Part shown: positions 1-8,200 of the stretch, piece by piece
Numbering within the stretch: the stretch's first letter is position 1
Layout: every line of letters begins with the position of its first letter
Source: Actinomycetota bacterium
GTDB taxonomy: Bacteria; Actinomycetota; UBA4738
DNA: 10,867 nt
NCBI GenBank assembly: GCA_005885025.1
Contig: VAYC01000052.1
Coordinates: forward strand, 1 to 10,867
Direction of reading: 5' to 3'
Notes under the pieces: model-generated
Told to the model about the DNA's origin: nothing
Seen by the model: only the letters and a program-made list of their open reading frames with translations
Databases searched by the model: none
Translations under genes and position numbers: made by a program

Positions 1-1561
1 TCGCGTCTCCATCGACCCGATCGTCGACCTTCGCCCGCAACTGCTTCGCCAGGATCCCATCGCGCTGTTCACGGTCACCGCCAGCCAGCCGACGTACTGG
101 CGGTTCGCCGCGCTCGACTCCTACAACGGCCGGCTGTGGAACTCCTCGAACCTCGACGCGTCGGGTGGGCGCCATGTCGAATCGGGCGCGCTCTCTTCCA
201 GTCCCGCCATCGATCCGAGCCTACGGAACACGCGGACGATCCACCAGCGATACCAGTTCCAGAACCTCGCGCAGGAGTGGCTCCCAGCGGCGTACGACCC
301 CATCCAGATCGACGCGTCCCGCCGCTCCTTACGGTACGACCCGCGAAGCAGCATGCTGGTCGACTCGGAGCTCACCGACCCGGGGCTGACCTACGACGTG
401 CTCTCGCGGGCACCTGCGCCCACCTTCGAGGAACTCAACGGCGTCCAGTCGCTGGGCGGGCCGCTCGCCGCTCCCTACCTGAAGCTGCCGTCCATCCCTC
501 AAGCCATCACCGCCCTCGCGCACAGGATCGCCGACCCTCAGCCGACGCCGTACCGGAAGATCCTGGCCATCCAGACCTATCTCCGCACCTTCACCTACGA
601 CGAGCACGTCGTCGCGGGGCACGACGTCGACTACCTGCTGGAGTTCTTGACCAAGACCAAGGCCGGCTACTGCGAGCAGTTCGCCGGCTCCATGGCCGTG
701 ATGCTGCGAGCCCTTGGCATCCCTGCCCGCGTGGCCGTCGGGTTCACGCCCGGTCAAGCCGGTCCCGTGCCCGGCACCTACTCGGTGACGACGCAAAACG
801 CACACGCCTGGGTGGAGGTCCTGTTCCCGACCTTCGGATGGCTCCCCTTCGAGCCCACCCCGAGCCGGAGCAATCCTGCCGCCGCTGCCATCGATTTCCC
901 GCTGGCCCTCTCGCGATCCAGCGGAACCGGAACGGCGGGACCCGCCGAGACGTGCACGCACGGTGGGCCGGGAGGGCTGATCGTGGGGGATCCCTGCGAG
1001 CGAGCCAATGCCCCGAAAGGCGGCCTTGGCTCCGGCGCGGGCGGCGGTCGGACTCCGGTGAACCCGGGAGAGCGAATCGGAGGCGGTCCGACCGTCACTC
1101 CGCCCACCGCCAAGTCGGTGAGCTGGCGGTTTCTCGTTTTCAAGGCCCTGTTGCTCGTGGCTCTGCTGGTGTTGCTGGCCATCCCCACCGTGAAGTTCGG
1201 TCGGCGGCGCATGTCGCTGGCCCGGGCCCGGGGCCCCCGCGACCGGGTTCTGGCCGCATACGGCGTCCTGACCGACCGTGCCGCCGACCTGGGACTGGGG
1301 CGAGTCCCCGCGGAGACGTTGTGGGAGTACCGGTCCCGGCTCCGCGAACGCGTTGGGGGTCTCGACGGCGAGTTCGACCGACTGACGGGTCTGGCCGGGC
1401 GCGCCGCCTACTCGGAGCGGATCATCAGCTCCGAACAGGCCGACGGAGCAGCCACGACGGCCCAGCGGGCCATCCGGTTGCTCAGCCGGACCGTGTCGCC
1501 CACGCGAAGGGTCATGAGCTGGTTCTGGATCGACCGGGCCAGCTTGCGCAGGACTGCCTGA
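1..1561 (+). CDS. TgpA-like membrane transglutaminase (DUF3488/DUF4129 type), 5' partial
   Basis: The reading frame is open from nucleotide 2 to the stop at 1559-1561, giving 519 visible residues. The N-terminal multi-pass membrane part expected for this family lies off the left edge. The visible part starts in an extracytoplasmic region, followed by a transglutaminase-like core: catalytic Cys in GYCEQF (visible residue 224, codon at 671-673), His in NAHAWVEV (about 268), and WLPFEPTP, where Glu (about 284) sits at the place usually held by Asp. A low-complexity Gly/Pro linker with two Cys (about 318 and 332) leads to one membrane segment (about 376-398), then a cytoplasmic DUF4129-like helical domain (about 412-505). 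Family members are bacterial membrane proteins of poorly defined substrate, often encoded beside MoxR-type ATPase and DUF58 genes, which I would expect just left of the window. It converges on the MerR gene with 27 bp between the stop codons. The internal ATG at 353 is not the true start, because homologous-looking sequence continues upstream of it. Confidence 0.9.
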   Translation, partial: RVSIDPIVDLRPQLLRQDPIALFTVTASQPTYWRFAALDSYNGRLWNSSNLDASGGRHVESGALSSSPAIDPSLRNTRTIHQRYQFQNLAQEWLPAAYDPIQIDASRRSLRYDPRSSMLVDSELTDPGLTYDVLSRAPAPTFEELNGVQSLGGPLAAPYLKLPSIPQAITALAHRIADPQPTPYRKILAIQTYLRTFTYDEHVVAGHDVDYLLEFLTKTKAGYCEQFAGSMAVMLRALGIPARVAVGFTPGQAGPVPGTYSVTTQNAHAWVEVLFPTFGWLPFEPTPSRSNPAAAAIDFPLALSRSSGTGTAGPAETCTHGGPGGLIVGDPCERANAPKGGLGSGAGGGRTPVNPGERIGGGPTVTPPTAKSVSWRFLVFKALLLVALLVLLAIPTVKFGRRRMSLARARGPRDRVLAAYGVLTDRAADLGLGRVPAETLWEYRSRLRERVGGLDGEFDRLTGLAGRAAYSERIISSEQADGAATTAQRAIRLLSRTVSPTRRVMSWFWIDRASLRRTA

Positions 1562-1588
1562 CCTCCGGAACAGGCTCGAGCCTCGGGC

Positions 1589-2071
1589 TCAGACGCCCAT
1601 CCTGGCCTCACGGCTGGCGTCGCGAAGCGCCCGCAGGAACTGATCCCGGTCCCGTCGGAATTCCGCCACCTCGCCCGAGACGTGTCGGGCACACTCGTCG
1701 ATGGCAACGAAGAACGCCATCTGCCCCTGGCGCAGGGCATCGAGGACCTCGCCCTCTCGTCGCACCACCTTGAAGATGGACTTCCCATCGGTAACCAGCT
1801 TTACCTCAGACAGGTGAACGTCGAGCCCGGCCTTCTTGTTCAGGTACTCCCACGCCCGTCGGACCCGTTGCAACGACATCCCGCCGTCGAGCAACGACTT
1901 GACGACCTTCAGCGCCACGAGGTCGCGGAACGAATACAGGCGCGGTACGCCTGGCCGGCCGCCGGTCTGCTGGACGGAGGGTCTGACGAGCCCGATCTGG
2001 TCCCAGTACCTGAGCTGGCGGGCGGTGCAGCCGGTGAAACGGGAAGCCTGATGGGCAGTGAATCCCTCCAA
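1589..2071 (-). CDS. MerR-family transcriptional regulator (TTG start)
   Basis: A 160-residue protein. Residues 2-25 form the MerR helix-turn-helix, including the typical ARQLRYWDQIGLVRPS, followed by a wing (PRLYSFRDL, about 43-51) and a second helical pair around 52-75. The C-terminal half (about 90-160) contains VLDALRQGQMAFFVAID, resembling the short C-terminal module of actinobacterial MerR proteins rather than a metal-binding or drug-binding domain; no Cys cluster for metal sensing is seen. I chose the TTG at 2071-2069 because the helix-turn-helix begins immediately after it and GAGGAG lies 6 nt upstream. The longer open frame to 2338 would add 89 residues of non-conserved-looking, Arg/Ser/Pro-rich sequence. 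It is separated from the DUF3040 gene by 220 bp, so it is probably its own transcription unit. The effector and the target genes are unknown. Confidence 0.85.
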   Translation of the reverse strand: MEGFTAHQASRFTGCTARQLRYWDQIGLVRPSVQQTGGRPGVPRLYSFRDLVALKVVKSLLDGGMSLQRVRRAWEYLNKKAGLDVHLSEVKLVTDGKSIFKVVRREGEVLDALRQGQMAFFVAIDECARHVSGEVAEFRRDRDQFLRALRDASREARMGV

Positions 2072-2077
2072 CGCTCG

Positions 2078-2083
2078 CTCCTC
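2078..2083 (-). promoter_or_regulatory. Ribosome binding site deciding the TTG start of the MerR gene
   Basis: On the minus strand GAGGAG is followed by CGAGCG and then TTG, a spacing of 6 nt. This places translation start directly before the helix-turn-helix domain and argues against the longer upstream reading frame. Confidence 0.65.
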
Positions 2084-2139
2084 GTCGTTACTCGGCCCGG
2101 GCCGGCCGCCCAAGGAGGGCCGCGCCGGAGGGGAAGGCG

Positions 2140-2156
2140 TGGTCAGTTCTAGACCA
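2140..2156. repeat. Small dyad at the MerR promoter (possible operator)
   Basis: On the minus strand TGGTC and GACCA form perfect 5-bp inverted arms separated by 7 bp, lying over and just past the candidate -10. MerR proteins bind dyads in their promoters and usually regulate themselves, but the classical position is between -35 and -10. This one is shifted, and 5-bp arms can arise by chance. Confidence 0.22.
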
Positions 2157-2175
2157 ATCGAGCCCCGATATGCAA
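2146..2175 (-). promoter_or_regulatory. Candidate promoter of the MerR gene
   Basis: On the minus strand, TTGCAT (2175-2170) and TAGAAC (2151-2146) are separated by 18 bp, a passable -35/-10 pair in otherwise GC-rich sequence. It would give a leader of roughly 70 nt before the TTG codon at 2071. The match is moderate and was judged by eye only. Confidence 0.3.
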
Positions 2176-2291
2176 GGCAACGCGAGGAGCAGGACGAACG
2201 CATGTGCCGACGCGCGGAAATGATCGAGGTCTGATGTCGGAAAAGCCGGACGTTGATCCAGTGACGGATTCGACGAAGTTGTTGCGAAGCC

Positions 2292-2660
2292 CTATTGGTT
2301 GCCGCGCGAGCGCCGCAGGCGTTCCGCAAGGCGGGCAAGTGCCGCGGTCACCGAGAAATGGCCGCCACCTTCCCCGTGGGAACGAAGTTGATCGCGGCCC
2401 ATGCGCTTGAGGTAGTGATACACGACGAGCCCGGAGAGCAGCATCAGGACGAATCCACCTACTGCGAACCACAGGCTCGCCACGAACATCAGGAGCAGGA
2501 TGAATCCCGCCAGGAACCCGGCCAATCCCCACCGGATCCTCCTGAGGGCGTGGGCGGCCACCGTGGCCTTGGACACCGATTGCACGAGGCGCGGGTCCTC
2601 CTCCGCCAGCTTCCTCTCGATCTCCTCGAGGATGCGCTGCTCGTGCGGTGTCAGAGGCAT
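2292..2660 (-). CDS. DUF3040 family small membrane protein
   Basis: A 122-residue protein beginning PLTPHEQRILEEIE after the Met, the characteristic opening of the actinobacterial DUF3040 family: an amphipathic, acidic N-terminal helix (about 5-30). Two adjacent hydrophobic segments follow (about 44-62 and 64-83) with a very short turn, forming a membrane hairpin, and then a basic C-terminal tail (about 84-122). The start at 2660 is supported by AAGGAAGG 6 nt upstream; the ATG at 2690, 10 codons earlier, overlaps the dinB stop and lacks the family's N-terminus. It lies 29 bp after dinB and may be read from the same transcript, but a TATAAT element directly upstream suggests separate expression as well. 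The molecular function of the family is not known; it is often found near dinB or the division-gene cluster in actinobacteria (from memory). Confidence 0.85.
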   Translation of the reverse strand: MPLTPHEQRILEEIERKLAEEDPRLVQSVSKATVAAHALRRIRWGLAGFLAGFILLLMFVASLWFAVGGFVLMLLSGLVVYHYLKRMGRDQLRSHGEGGGHFSVTAALARLAERLRRSRGNQ

Positions 2661-2666
2661 CGGAAT

Positions 2667-2674
2667 CCTTCCTT
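2667..2674 (-). promoter_or_regulatory. Strong ribosome binding site of the DUF3040 gene
   Basis: AAGGAAGG on the minus strand, 6 nt before the ATG at 2660. It is the clearest Shine-Dalgarno sequence in the central cluster and fixes the start codon in favour of 2660 over 2690. Confidence 0.7.
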
Positions 2675-2684
2675 GGAACCCTTC

Positions 2685-2703
2685 AGCCATTATAGGAATG
2701 GCT
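2685..2703. repeat. Perfect 7-bp inverted repeat over the dinB stop codon
   Basis: On the plus strand AGCCATT-ATAGG-AATGGCT: two perfectly complementary 7-bp arms around a 5-bp spacer. It covers the last codons and the TAA stop of dinB (2690-2692) and contains the minus-strand TATAAT. It could be an operator on the DUF3040 promoter, or an RNA hairpin between dinB and DUF3040. No run of U follows, so it is not a standard intrinsic terminator. Confidence 0.5.
2689..2694 (-). promoter_or_regulatory. Candidate -10 element (TATAAT) for the DUF3040 gene
   Basis: A perfect TATAAT on the minus strand at 2694-2689, unusual in this GC-rich window. A start of transcription near 2682 would leave a leader of about 22 nt containing the AAGGAAGG ribosome binding site. 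No good -35 hexamer is visible 16-18 bp upstream, so an activator or a sigma factor tolerant of a weak -35 would be needed, or the element is a coincidence of dinB coding sequence (codons for Pro-Phe-Leu-stop). Confidence 0.4.
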
Positions 2704-3916
2704 TCGTCACTCCTCTATCCCCACCTGAGCCGCGCCCCACGCCCCGGTCCAGGAGCGTCGCTGGTAACGCCATCCCGCGTCCAAACCTTCCCACCACCCG
2801 GTCGATCGCTCGCTCGGCATCCTTCCATCTCCCTTCCCGGACCAGCGCGACCTGCTCGGCCCCTGCCGGCTCCAGACCCGAGCCGGCGACGCCGATCAGC
2901 CGGAACCGGCGACGGCCCGGAGGCAGACGAAGGAGCAACTCGCGAGCCACGCGGTAGAGATCGGCCGCGGTGTCGGTGGCAGCGGGAAGCGTTCGAGACC
3001 GGGTCAGCGTGGAGAAGCTGGGGAGCCGCAGCTTCAACGTGACGGTGCGGGCCCGGTAGCCCTCCGCCCGGAGCCGGGCCGCCACTCGGTGGGAAAGGGA
3101 CAGGATCTCCCGAAGCACCTCGTCTTCGCCGTCCAGATCCCGAGGGTAAGTCTCCTCGTGGCTCACCGATTTGGGTGCTTCGAACGGGACGACCCTGCGG
3201 TCGTCGCGCCCGTGGGCCAGCTCCAGCAAGTTGTGGGCGTGGCCTTCGCCGAGGACCCGCTCGAGGATGGCCGAAGGGGTTCGGGCGAGCTCGCCCACCG
3301 TCCGGATCCCGAGGCGGCCGAGCGTCCCGGCGGTCTTCTCCCCGATCCCCCACAGGGCCTCCACCGCGAGCGGGTGGAGGAAGGTGACGACCTCGCCCGA
3401 CGGAACCACCAGCAACCCGTCCGGCTTGGCGCGCGTGGACGCGACCTTGGCCAGGAACTTGTTGGGGCCGACCCCCACCGAGGCCGTCAGCGAGAGCTCG
3501 CCGCGGACCGTCGCCCGGATCCGAGCCCCGATCTCCGCGGGCGCCCCGAACAGCAGCGTGGCTCCGCCCACGTCCACGAACGCCTCGTCCAGCGAGATGG
3601 GCTCCACCGCCGGGCTGTGGGCGATGAGGACCTCCCGGAACCGGTTCGAGTAGGCCTGGTACGACTCGAAGTCGGGCGGGACGAAGACCACGTCGGGACA
3701 GAGGCGACGGGCCCGGACACTCGGCATGGCCGAATGCAGCCCCCTGGCCCGTGCTTCGTAGGACGCGGACATGACGACGCCCCGAGCGGCGGCGCTCCCC
3801 ACGACCACCGGCTTTCCTGCGAGCGACGGGTCCTTGAGCACCTCGACCGAGGCGTAGAAGGCATCCAGGTCGACGTGGAGGATCGGTTCGGCCGGCCGGT
3901 GCTCTCCCCTATCCAT
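2690..3916 (-). CDS. dinB: DNA polymerase IV (Y-family translesion polymerase)
   Basis: A 408-residue Y-family polymerase that copies damaged DNA without proofreading. Palm and fingers: HVDLDAFYASVE carries the metal ligand Asp16 and Tyr21 at the steric-gate position that excludes ribonucleotides; SLDEAF supplies Asp110 and Glu111; GVGPNKFLAKVAS (148-160) is the usual finger/palm motif. The thumb has a helix-hairpin-helix around LWGIGEKTAGTLGRLGI (188-204), followed by the little-finger domain (about 245-345). All catalytic residues are present, so this is an active Pol IV and not an ImuB-type pseudo-polymerase. The expected clamp-binding motif appears as EQVALV (354-359), a poor match to QL[SD]LF. 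The start at 3916 is the only credible ATG before the conserved core; it overlaps the end of the MFS gene by 8 bp and has no clear ribosome binding site, suggesting translational coupling. It is the fourth gene of the SOS-box-led cluster. Confidence 0.93.
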   Translation of the reverse strand: MDRGEHRPAEPILHVDLDAFYASVEVLKDPSLAGKPVVVGSAAARGVVMSASYEARARGLHSAMPSVRARRLCPDVVFVPPDFESYQAYSNRFREVLIAHSPAVEPISLDEAFVDVGGATLLFGAPAEIGARIRATVRGELSLTASVGVGPNKFLAKVASTRAKPDGLLVVPSGEVVTFLHPLAVEALWGIGEKTAGTLGRLGIRTVGELARTPSAILERVLGEGHAHNLLELAHGRDDRRVVPFEAPKSVSHEETYPRDLDGEDEVLREILSLSHRVAARLRAEGYRARTVTLKLRLPSFSTLTRSRTLPAATDTAADLYRVARELLLRLPPGRRRFRLIGVAGSGLEPAGAEQVALVREGRWKDAERAIDRVVGRFGRGMALPATLLDRGVGRGSGGDRGVTKPFL

Positions 3917-5234
3917 CGAGGTCGACGCGGCGGACCGGAGGCGTGATCGGCCCGGTTGGCGGGACGGGCAGAGCCGCCAGGACCGGTGGCGCTCCACGCC
4001 CCCCGGCAGGATGGCCGGTCGGCCGCGCGGCCCAGCCGCGGCGGATCCGGCGATCGGCGCGCAAGCCGTACAGACCGCTTGCGGTGAGGGCGGCGGCGGC
4101 CACCACCAGCGAGGGTCGCACCAGCACCAGTCCTCCAAGGACGGCGATGGCCGCCGAGCACACCACCGACGAGCTCTCCTGGAGCATCCCCATCACTCCG
4201 GTGACCCGACCCCGCAGGTCCTCAGCCGCCACTCGCTGGATCAACGCCTGGGACAGGGTCAAGAACCCCCCAAACCCAACGCCCATGACCACGTTGCCGG
4301 CGATGGCCAACCAGAGCAACGAGGTCCCGCTGAAGGCGAGGAAGCCCAGGCCCGACAGGATCAGCGCCACCCCGATCAGCAACACCTCTCGACCGGCCGC
4401 CTTTCGAGACCTGGTGAGGGCGAGCGCGCCGACGAACGATCCCACGCCGTTGGTGGACCAGAACAGGCCGAGGCCGTCCTCGCCGCGGCCGAGGACATGC
4501 TTCACGAAGAGCGGCTCAAGCGCCACGAACACGGTGAGGGTGACCCAGATGGCGCACGCCAGGAACAGCAGGCTCCGTAGCTCCGGCTCCCTCCACGCGA
4601 CGCGAAAGCCTTCCGCCACCTCCCGCACGGGGCTGCTTAGCTCGTGTCGCTCAGGCCGACGGTCCGGGACCCAAAAGAGCGGGATCGCGCCGGCCATCAG
4701 CATGCCGGCGATCACCCAGTACACCGCTGCCTGACTGCCGTGACGGGCGATCAACCCGCCCGCCCCAGGGCCGACTATCAGGGCGACCATCGCCAGGGTG
4801 TTGAGCGCACCGTTGGCCCGAACCAGGTCCTCCAGGTCCACCAGGAGCGCGGTGAGCGAACCGCGGGCGGGGATCGCCATGGCTGCGCCCACGGCGTCGA
4901 TCACCGATGCCACGTACAGCGCCCAGATAGAACTGCCTGCGAGGGCCACGACTGCCGAAGCCACGGCGAAGACCTGGGCCAAAAGGATCATTCGCTTGGG
5001 GCTCCATCGGTCGGTGATCATGCCGGCCGGAGCGACCAAGGTGAGGAACACGAGCGACCAGGCGGCCAGCATGATCGCGATCTGCACGGACGTGGCGTGA
5101 TAGCGGTACGTGGCCTGGGCCAGGATGGCGAGGAAGAACGCCCAGAACCCCAACGAGGAGATCCCGTAGTGCGCGGCATAGAGGACGAACGGCCGGTTGG
5201 CCCGGAGCGGCGTTCGTGGTCGCTCGTTCACCAT
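3909..5234 (-). CDS. Major facilitator superfamily transporter (MFS_3/EntS-like exporter)
   Basis: A 441-residue protein with about twelve hydrophobic segments in two groups of six, separated by a charged loop (about residues 190-215). The MFS signature motif A between segments 2 and 3 is clear: GMITDRWSPKR (71-81). The sequence most resembles the enterobactin-exporter/macrolide-efflux type of MFS protein; the substrate cannot be told from sequence. The last 50 residues or so (392-441) are an Arg/Pro/Gly-rich, probably cytoplasmic tail. ATG at 5234 is chosen, 23 bp after the dnaE2 stop; the ribosome binding site is weak (AGGCAGG region). Its 3' end overlaps the start of dinB by 8 bp, so it is firmly embedded between two translesion polymerases. 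A transporter at this position is not part of the standard mutasome cassette; it may be a passenger or export something made or met under DNA damage. Confidence 0.9.
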   Translation of the reverse strand: MVNERPRTPLRANRPFVLYAAHYGISSLGFWAFFLAILAQATYRYHATSVQIAIMLAAWSLVFLTLVAPAGMITDRWSPKRMILLAQVFAVASAVVALAGSSIWALYVASVIDAVGAAMAIPARGSLTALLVDLEDLVRANGALNTLAMVALIVGPGAGGLIARHGSQAAVYWVIAGMLMAGAIPLFWVPDRRPERHELSSPVREVAEGFRVAWREPELRSLLFLACAIWVTLTVFVALEPLFVKHVLGRGEDGLGLFWSTNGVGSFVGALALTRSRKAAGREVLLIGVALILSGLGFLAFSGTSLLWLAIAGNVVMGVGFGGFLTLSQALIQRVAAEDLRGRVTGVMGMLQESSSVVCSAAIAVLGGLVLVRPSLVVAAAALTASGLYGLRADRRIRRGWAARPTGHPAGGRGAPPVLAALPVPPTGPITPPVRRVDLDG

Positions 5235-5257
5235 TGCCTGCCTTCGAACCGACGCTC

Positions 5258-8200
5258 TCAGCGGCCGGCCGAGCCGCCGCTCGCGTGCCAGACCTTCGGG
5301 ACCGGAGACGGCCTCGGGGTGACCGTTCCCCGAGCGGCCAGGCCGGCAGAGGATTCAGCGAGCGCTTCGGCGAGCCGGCCCTCCCGTCGGGCATGGGAGA
5401 GGGAAGTGAGATCCCAGACCTGCTCAGCGATGATACTCGCTCCCCTCACCCCGGTCCGGCGCAGCCGTCCCCACACCGCGAGCAGGAACCCGTGGAAGAT
5501 CGTCTTGGCGCACCACGGTTGCACTCGCTCGAACACCGTGACGTCGGACAGGCCGGTCCCGTCGTCGAGGGTGAGGAAGATGATCCGCTGGCCGCTTCGC
5601 ACCGCCGGGGTCTGGGAGGCCACCTTGACCCCCGCCACCATCAGCCACCGCTCGCCCTTGAGATCACCCAGGTCTTTCGCCGGCGTCACGCCGAGGTCTT
5701 CCAGCAATGGCCAGTAGAAGTCGATGAGGTGCCGGGAGGCGTCCATACCGACGACCTCGAGCTCGGCCCTGACCCTTTCCGCGGACGTGTACTCGCGCAG
5801 GCCGGACCCCGCGGGCGGCTGGTCGAGCCGGAGCGTCATCTGCTCACCTTCTCGTGGAGCATCCGTCACCATGGCAAGGAACAAACGATCTCGCCGGCTT
5901 CCTCGTCCCGGGGCCAACCGATCGAACGCTCCGGCGTGCGCGAGCGCTTCCGCCACCGGCCTGGTCAGCGCGGTCCTACGAAGGACATCACCGACGTCGG
6001 TAAACGCTCGTTCGGCTCGGGCCTGAAGGATCGAGTCGATCTCGGCGTCGGAGATCCCGTGCACGTCCTTCAAGCCGAGTCGGATGCCGTACCGGGCGGC
6101 GCCGTCGACTTCCACCGTGTAATCGGGCTCGGAGAGGTTGACGTCGAGCGGCAGGATCTCGATCCCGTGGCGTCGGGCGTCATCCAGGATCAATCGCCTC
6201 GGATACATGCCCGGCTCGTGCGTGAGAACCCCCGCCAGGAAGTGCGCGGGATAGTGGGCCTTCAGCCATGCGGACTGATAGGTGGGCACGGCGAACGCGG
6301 CGGCGTGGGCTTTGCAGAACCCGAACGAGGCGAACTGCAGGACGTCGTGCCAGATGTCGCGGGCCACTCTCTCGGGAACTCCTCGATCCGTCGCCCGGCG
6401 GAGGAAATCGGGGCGGATGGCCTCGACCTCGACGTCATCGGCCAGGTGGCGGCGGATGCGGTCGCATTCGGAGAGGTCGTAGCCACCCACGGCGGCCAGC
6501 ACTTTCATGACCTGCTCGTGGTAGACGACCACGCCGTGGCTTTCCTCGAGCACGGGCTTGAGGAGCGGATGTGGATACCCCTCCGGTTCGACGCCGTGGC
6601 GGCGGTTCAGGAACGGTGTGATCATGTCGGACTTCACCGGCCCCGGGCGGAACAGCGAGATGTCGATGATGAGGTCCGACCACTCGGTGGGCTGGAACTT
6701 CTGCAGCAGCTCGCGCTGGCCGGGCGACTCGATCTGGAAGCAGCCGAGGGTATCGGAGGTTCGGATCAGCTCGAACGCCTTGGGGTCCTCTGGCTCGATG
6801 CGCTCGAGGTCGACCTTCTCCCCTTCCGTCCGGGCGATCTCGTCGAGGGCATGGCGCATGGCGGAGAGCATCCGCACCCCGAGCACGTCGAGCTTGAGCA
6901 GCCCGAGGAGCTCCACGTCGTCCTTGTCGGCCTGGACCATCCGGTAGCCCTCGGAAGACCGCTCCAGCGGCACTCGCTCGGGCAGGTCGTGGCCGGAGAG
7001 GACGATCCCGCTGGGATGCAGGGCCAGGTGCCGGGGGAACCCGTTCAGCCGTTCCACCACGCGGAACAGGAGGTCGAGCTGCCCGGCGTCGAGGTTCACC
7101 CCCTTGAGCTCGGGGAGGTGGTCCATCGCCTCGCGGACGTGGTGGGCCCCGATGTGCGGGAAGGCCTTGGCCGCGAGGTCCACTTCCCCCTCGGGAAGAC
7201 CGAGCGCCTTCCCCACCTCTCTGATGGCGCCGCGGGCCCGGTAGGTGTCGATCATCGTCACGCAGGCGCAACGGTCGTCGCCGTAACGTGAGAGCACGGC
7301 GTCATACACCTCCTTGCGCCGGGCCGATTCCACGTCGATGTCGATGTCGGGAAGCTCGTCGCGAAGTGGATTGATGAACCGTTCGAACAGCAGGCCGTGG
7401 CGAACCGGGTCGACGTCCGAGATGCCGGTCAGGTGACAGACCAGCGATCCCGCCGCCGAGCCGCGGCACGCGGCGCGGATGCCCATGGCCCGGATGTCCG
7501 AGCAGATATCGGCCACCGTCAGGAAGTAGGCGGCGTAGCCCATGGTCTGGATGAGGGCCAGCTCGTGGTTCAGGCGGTCCCGTACCTCTCGCGTGGAGGG
7601 CATCCCGCGATCGTCCATGCCCTGCCAGCACCGCTCGGCCAGCACGGACCCGGCGCTCCTCCCCCTGGGCGTGGGGAACTTCGGAAAATGGACCTCCCGC
7701 AAGCCGATGTCGAACCGGCAACGGTCGGCGATCTCCAGCGTGCGATCGCACAACTCGGGCGCCTGCGCGAACAACGCGCGCATCTCGCTTCCCGATTTGA
7801 GATAGCCCTCGGCGTTCTTCCGAGAGACGTGGTGGGAGACGAGCGGCACGATCTCACGCATGCACTCCAGGACGTCGGCCAGGAAGGCGTCCTCGGGCAC
7901 GAGATAGCGCACCGCGTTGGTGGCCACCGCGGGGATCTCGGCCTCTTCAGAGAACCGGAGCATCCTTCGAACTTCCGTGATGCTCTCCGCCTCGAGGCGA
8001 TGCTGGACCTCGATGAACAGGTCTCCGCTGGCTCCCGATCCGAACGCATCCCGGAACGGGCCGATCGCCGCGAGCGCTGTCCCTGGGCTGCCGGCCACAA
8101 CCAGCGACCCCGGTTCGGATCGCGGTCCCAACAGACAGACCAGCCCTCCGCTTCGTTCGCAGACCTGGCCGGCGGTGAGCGCGGGGTCACCGCGCTCTCC

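Noticed and set aside
1572..1590. Palindrome AGGCTCGAGCCT and adjoining GAGCC-TCG-GGCTC between the convergent transglutaminase and MerR genes, as a bidirectional terminator
   Set aside because: Stems are only 5-6 bp, the two foldings compete and no T-run follows on either strand; it may help termination but cannot be called.
136..1773. Long plus-strand open frame of 545 codons overlapping the transglutaminase gene
   Set aside because: It is Arg/Pro/His-rich with no recognisable motif and runs in another frame over a gene with a clear catalytic core; a typical GC-rich shadow frame.
2236..2260. CGG-AAAAG-CCG region downstream of DUF3040 as its terminator
   Set aside because: Only 3-4 bp pair and the T-rich stretch falls in the loop, not after a stem.
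3917..4138. N-terminal extension of dinB to the ATG at 4138
   Set aside because: The added 74 residues lie fully inside the MFS gene in another frame and carry Trp/Pro/Cys-rich sequence unlike Pol IV; the ATG at 3916 directly precedes the conserved core.
5216..7291. 691-codon plus-strand open frame antisense to dnaE2
   Set aside because: It lies opposite a polymerase gene with complete motifs, has low-complexity GC-driven composition and no domain; its length reflects codon bias of the opposite strand.
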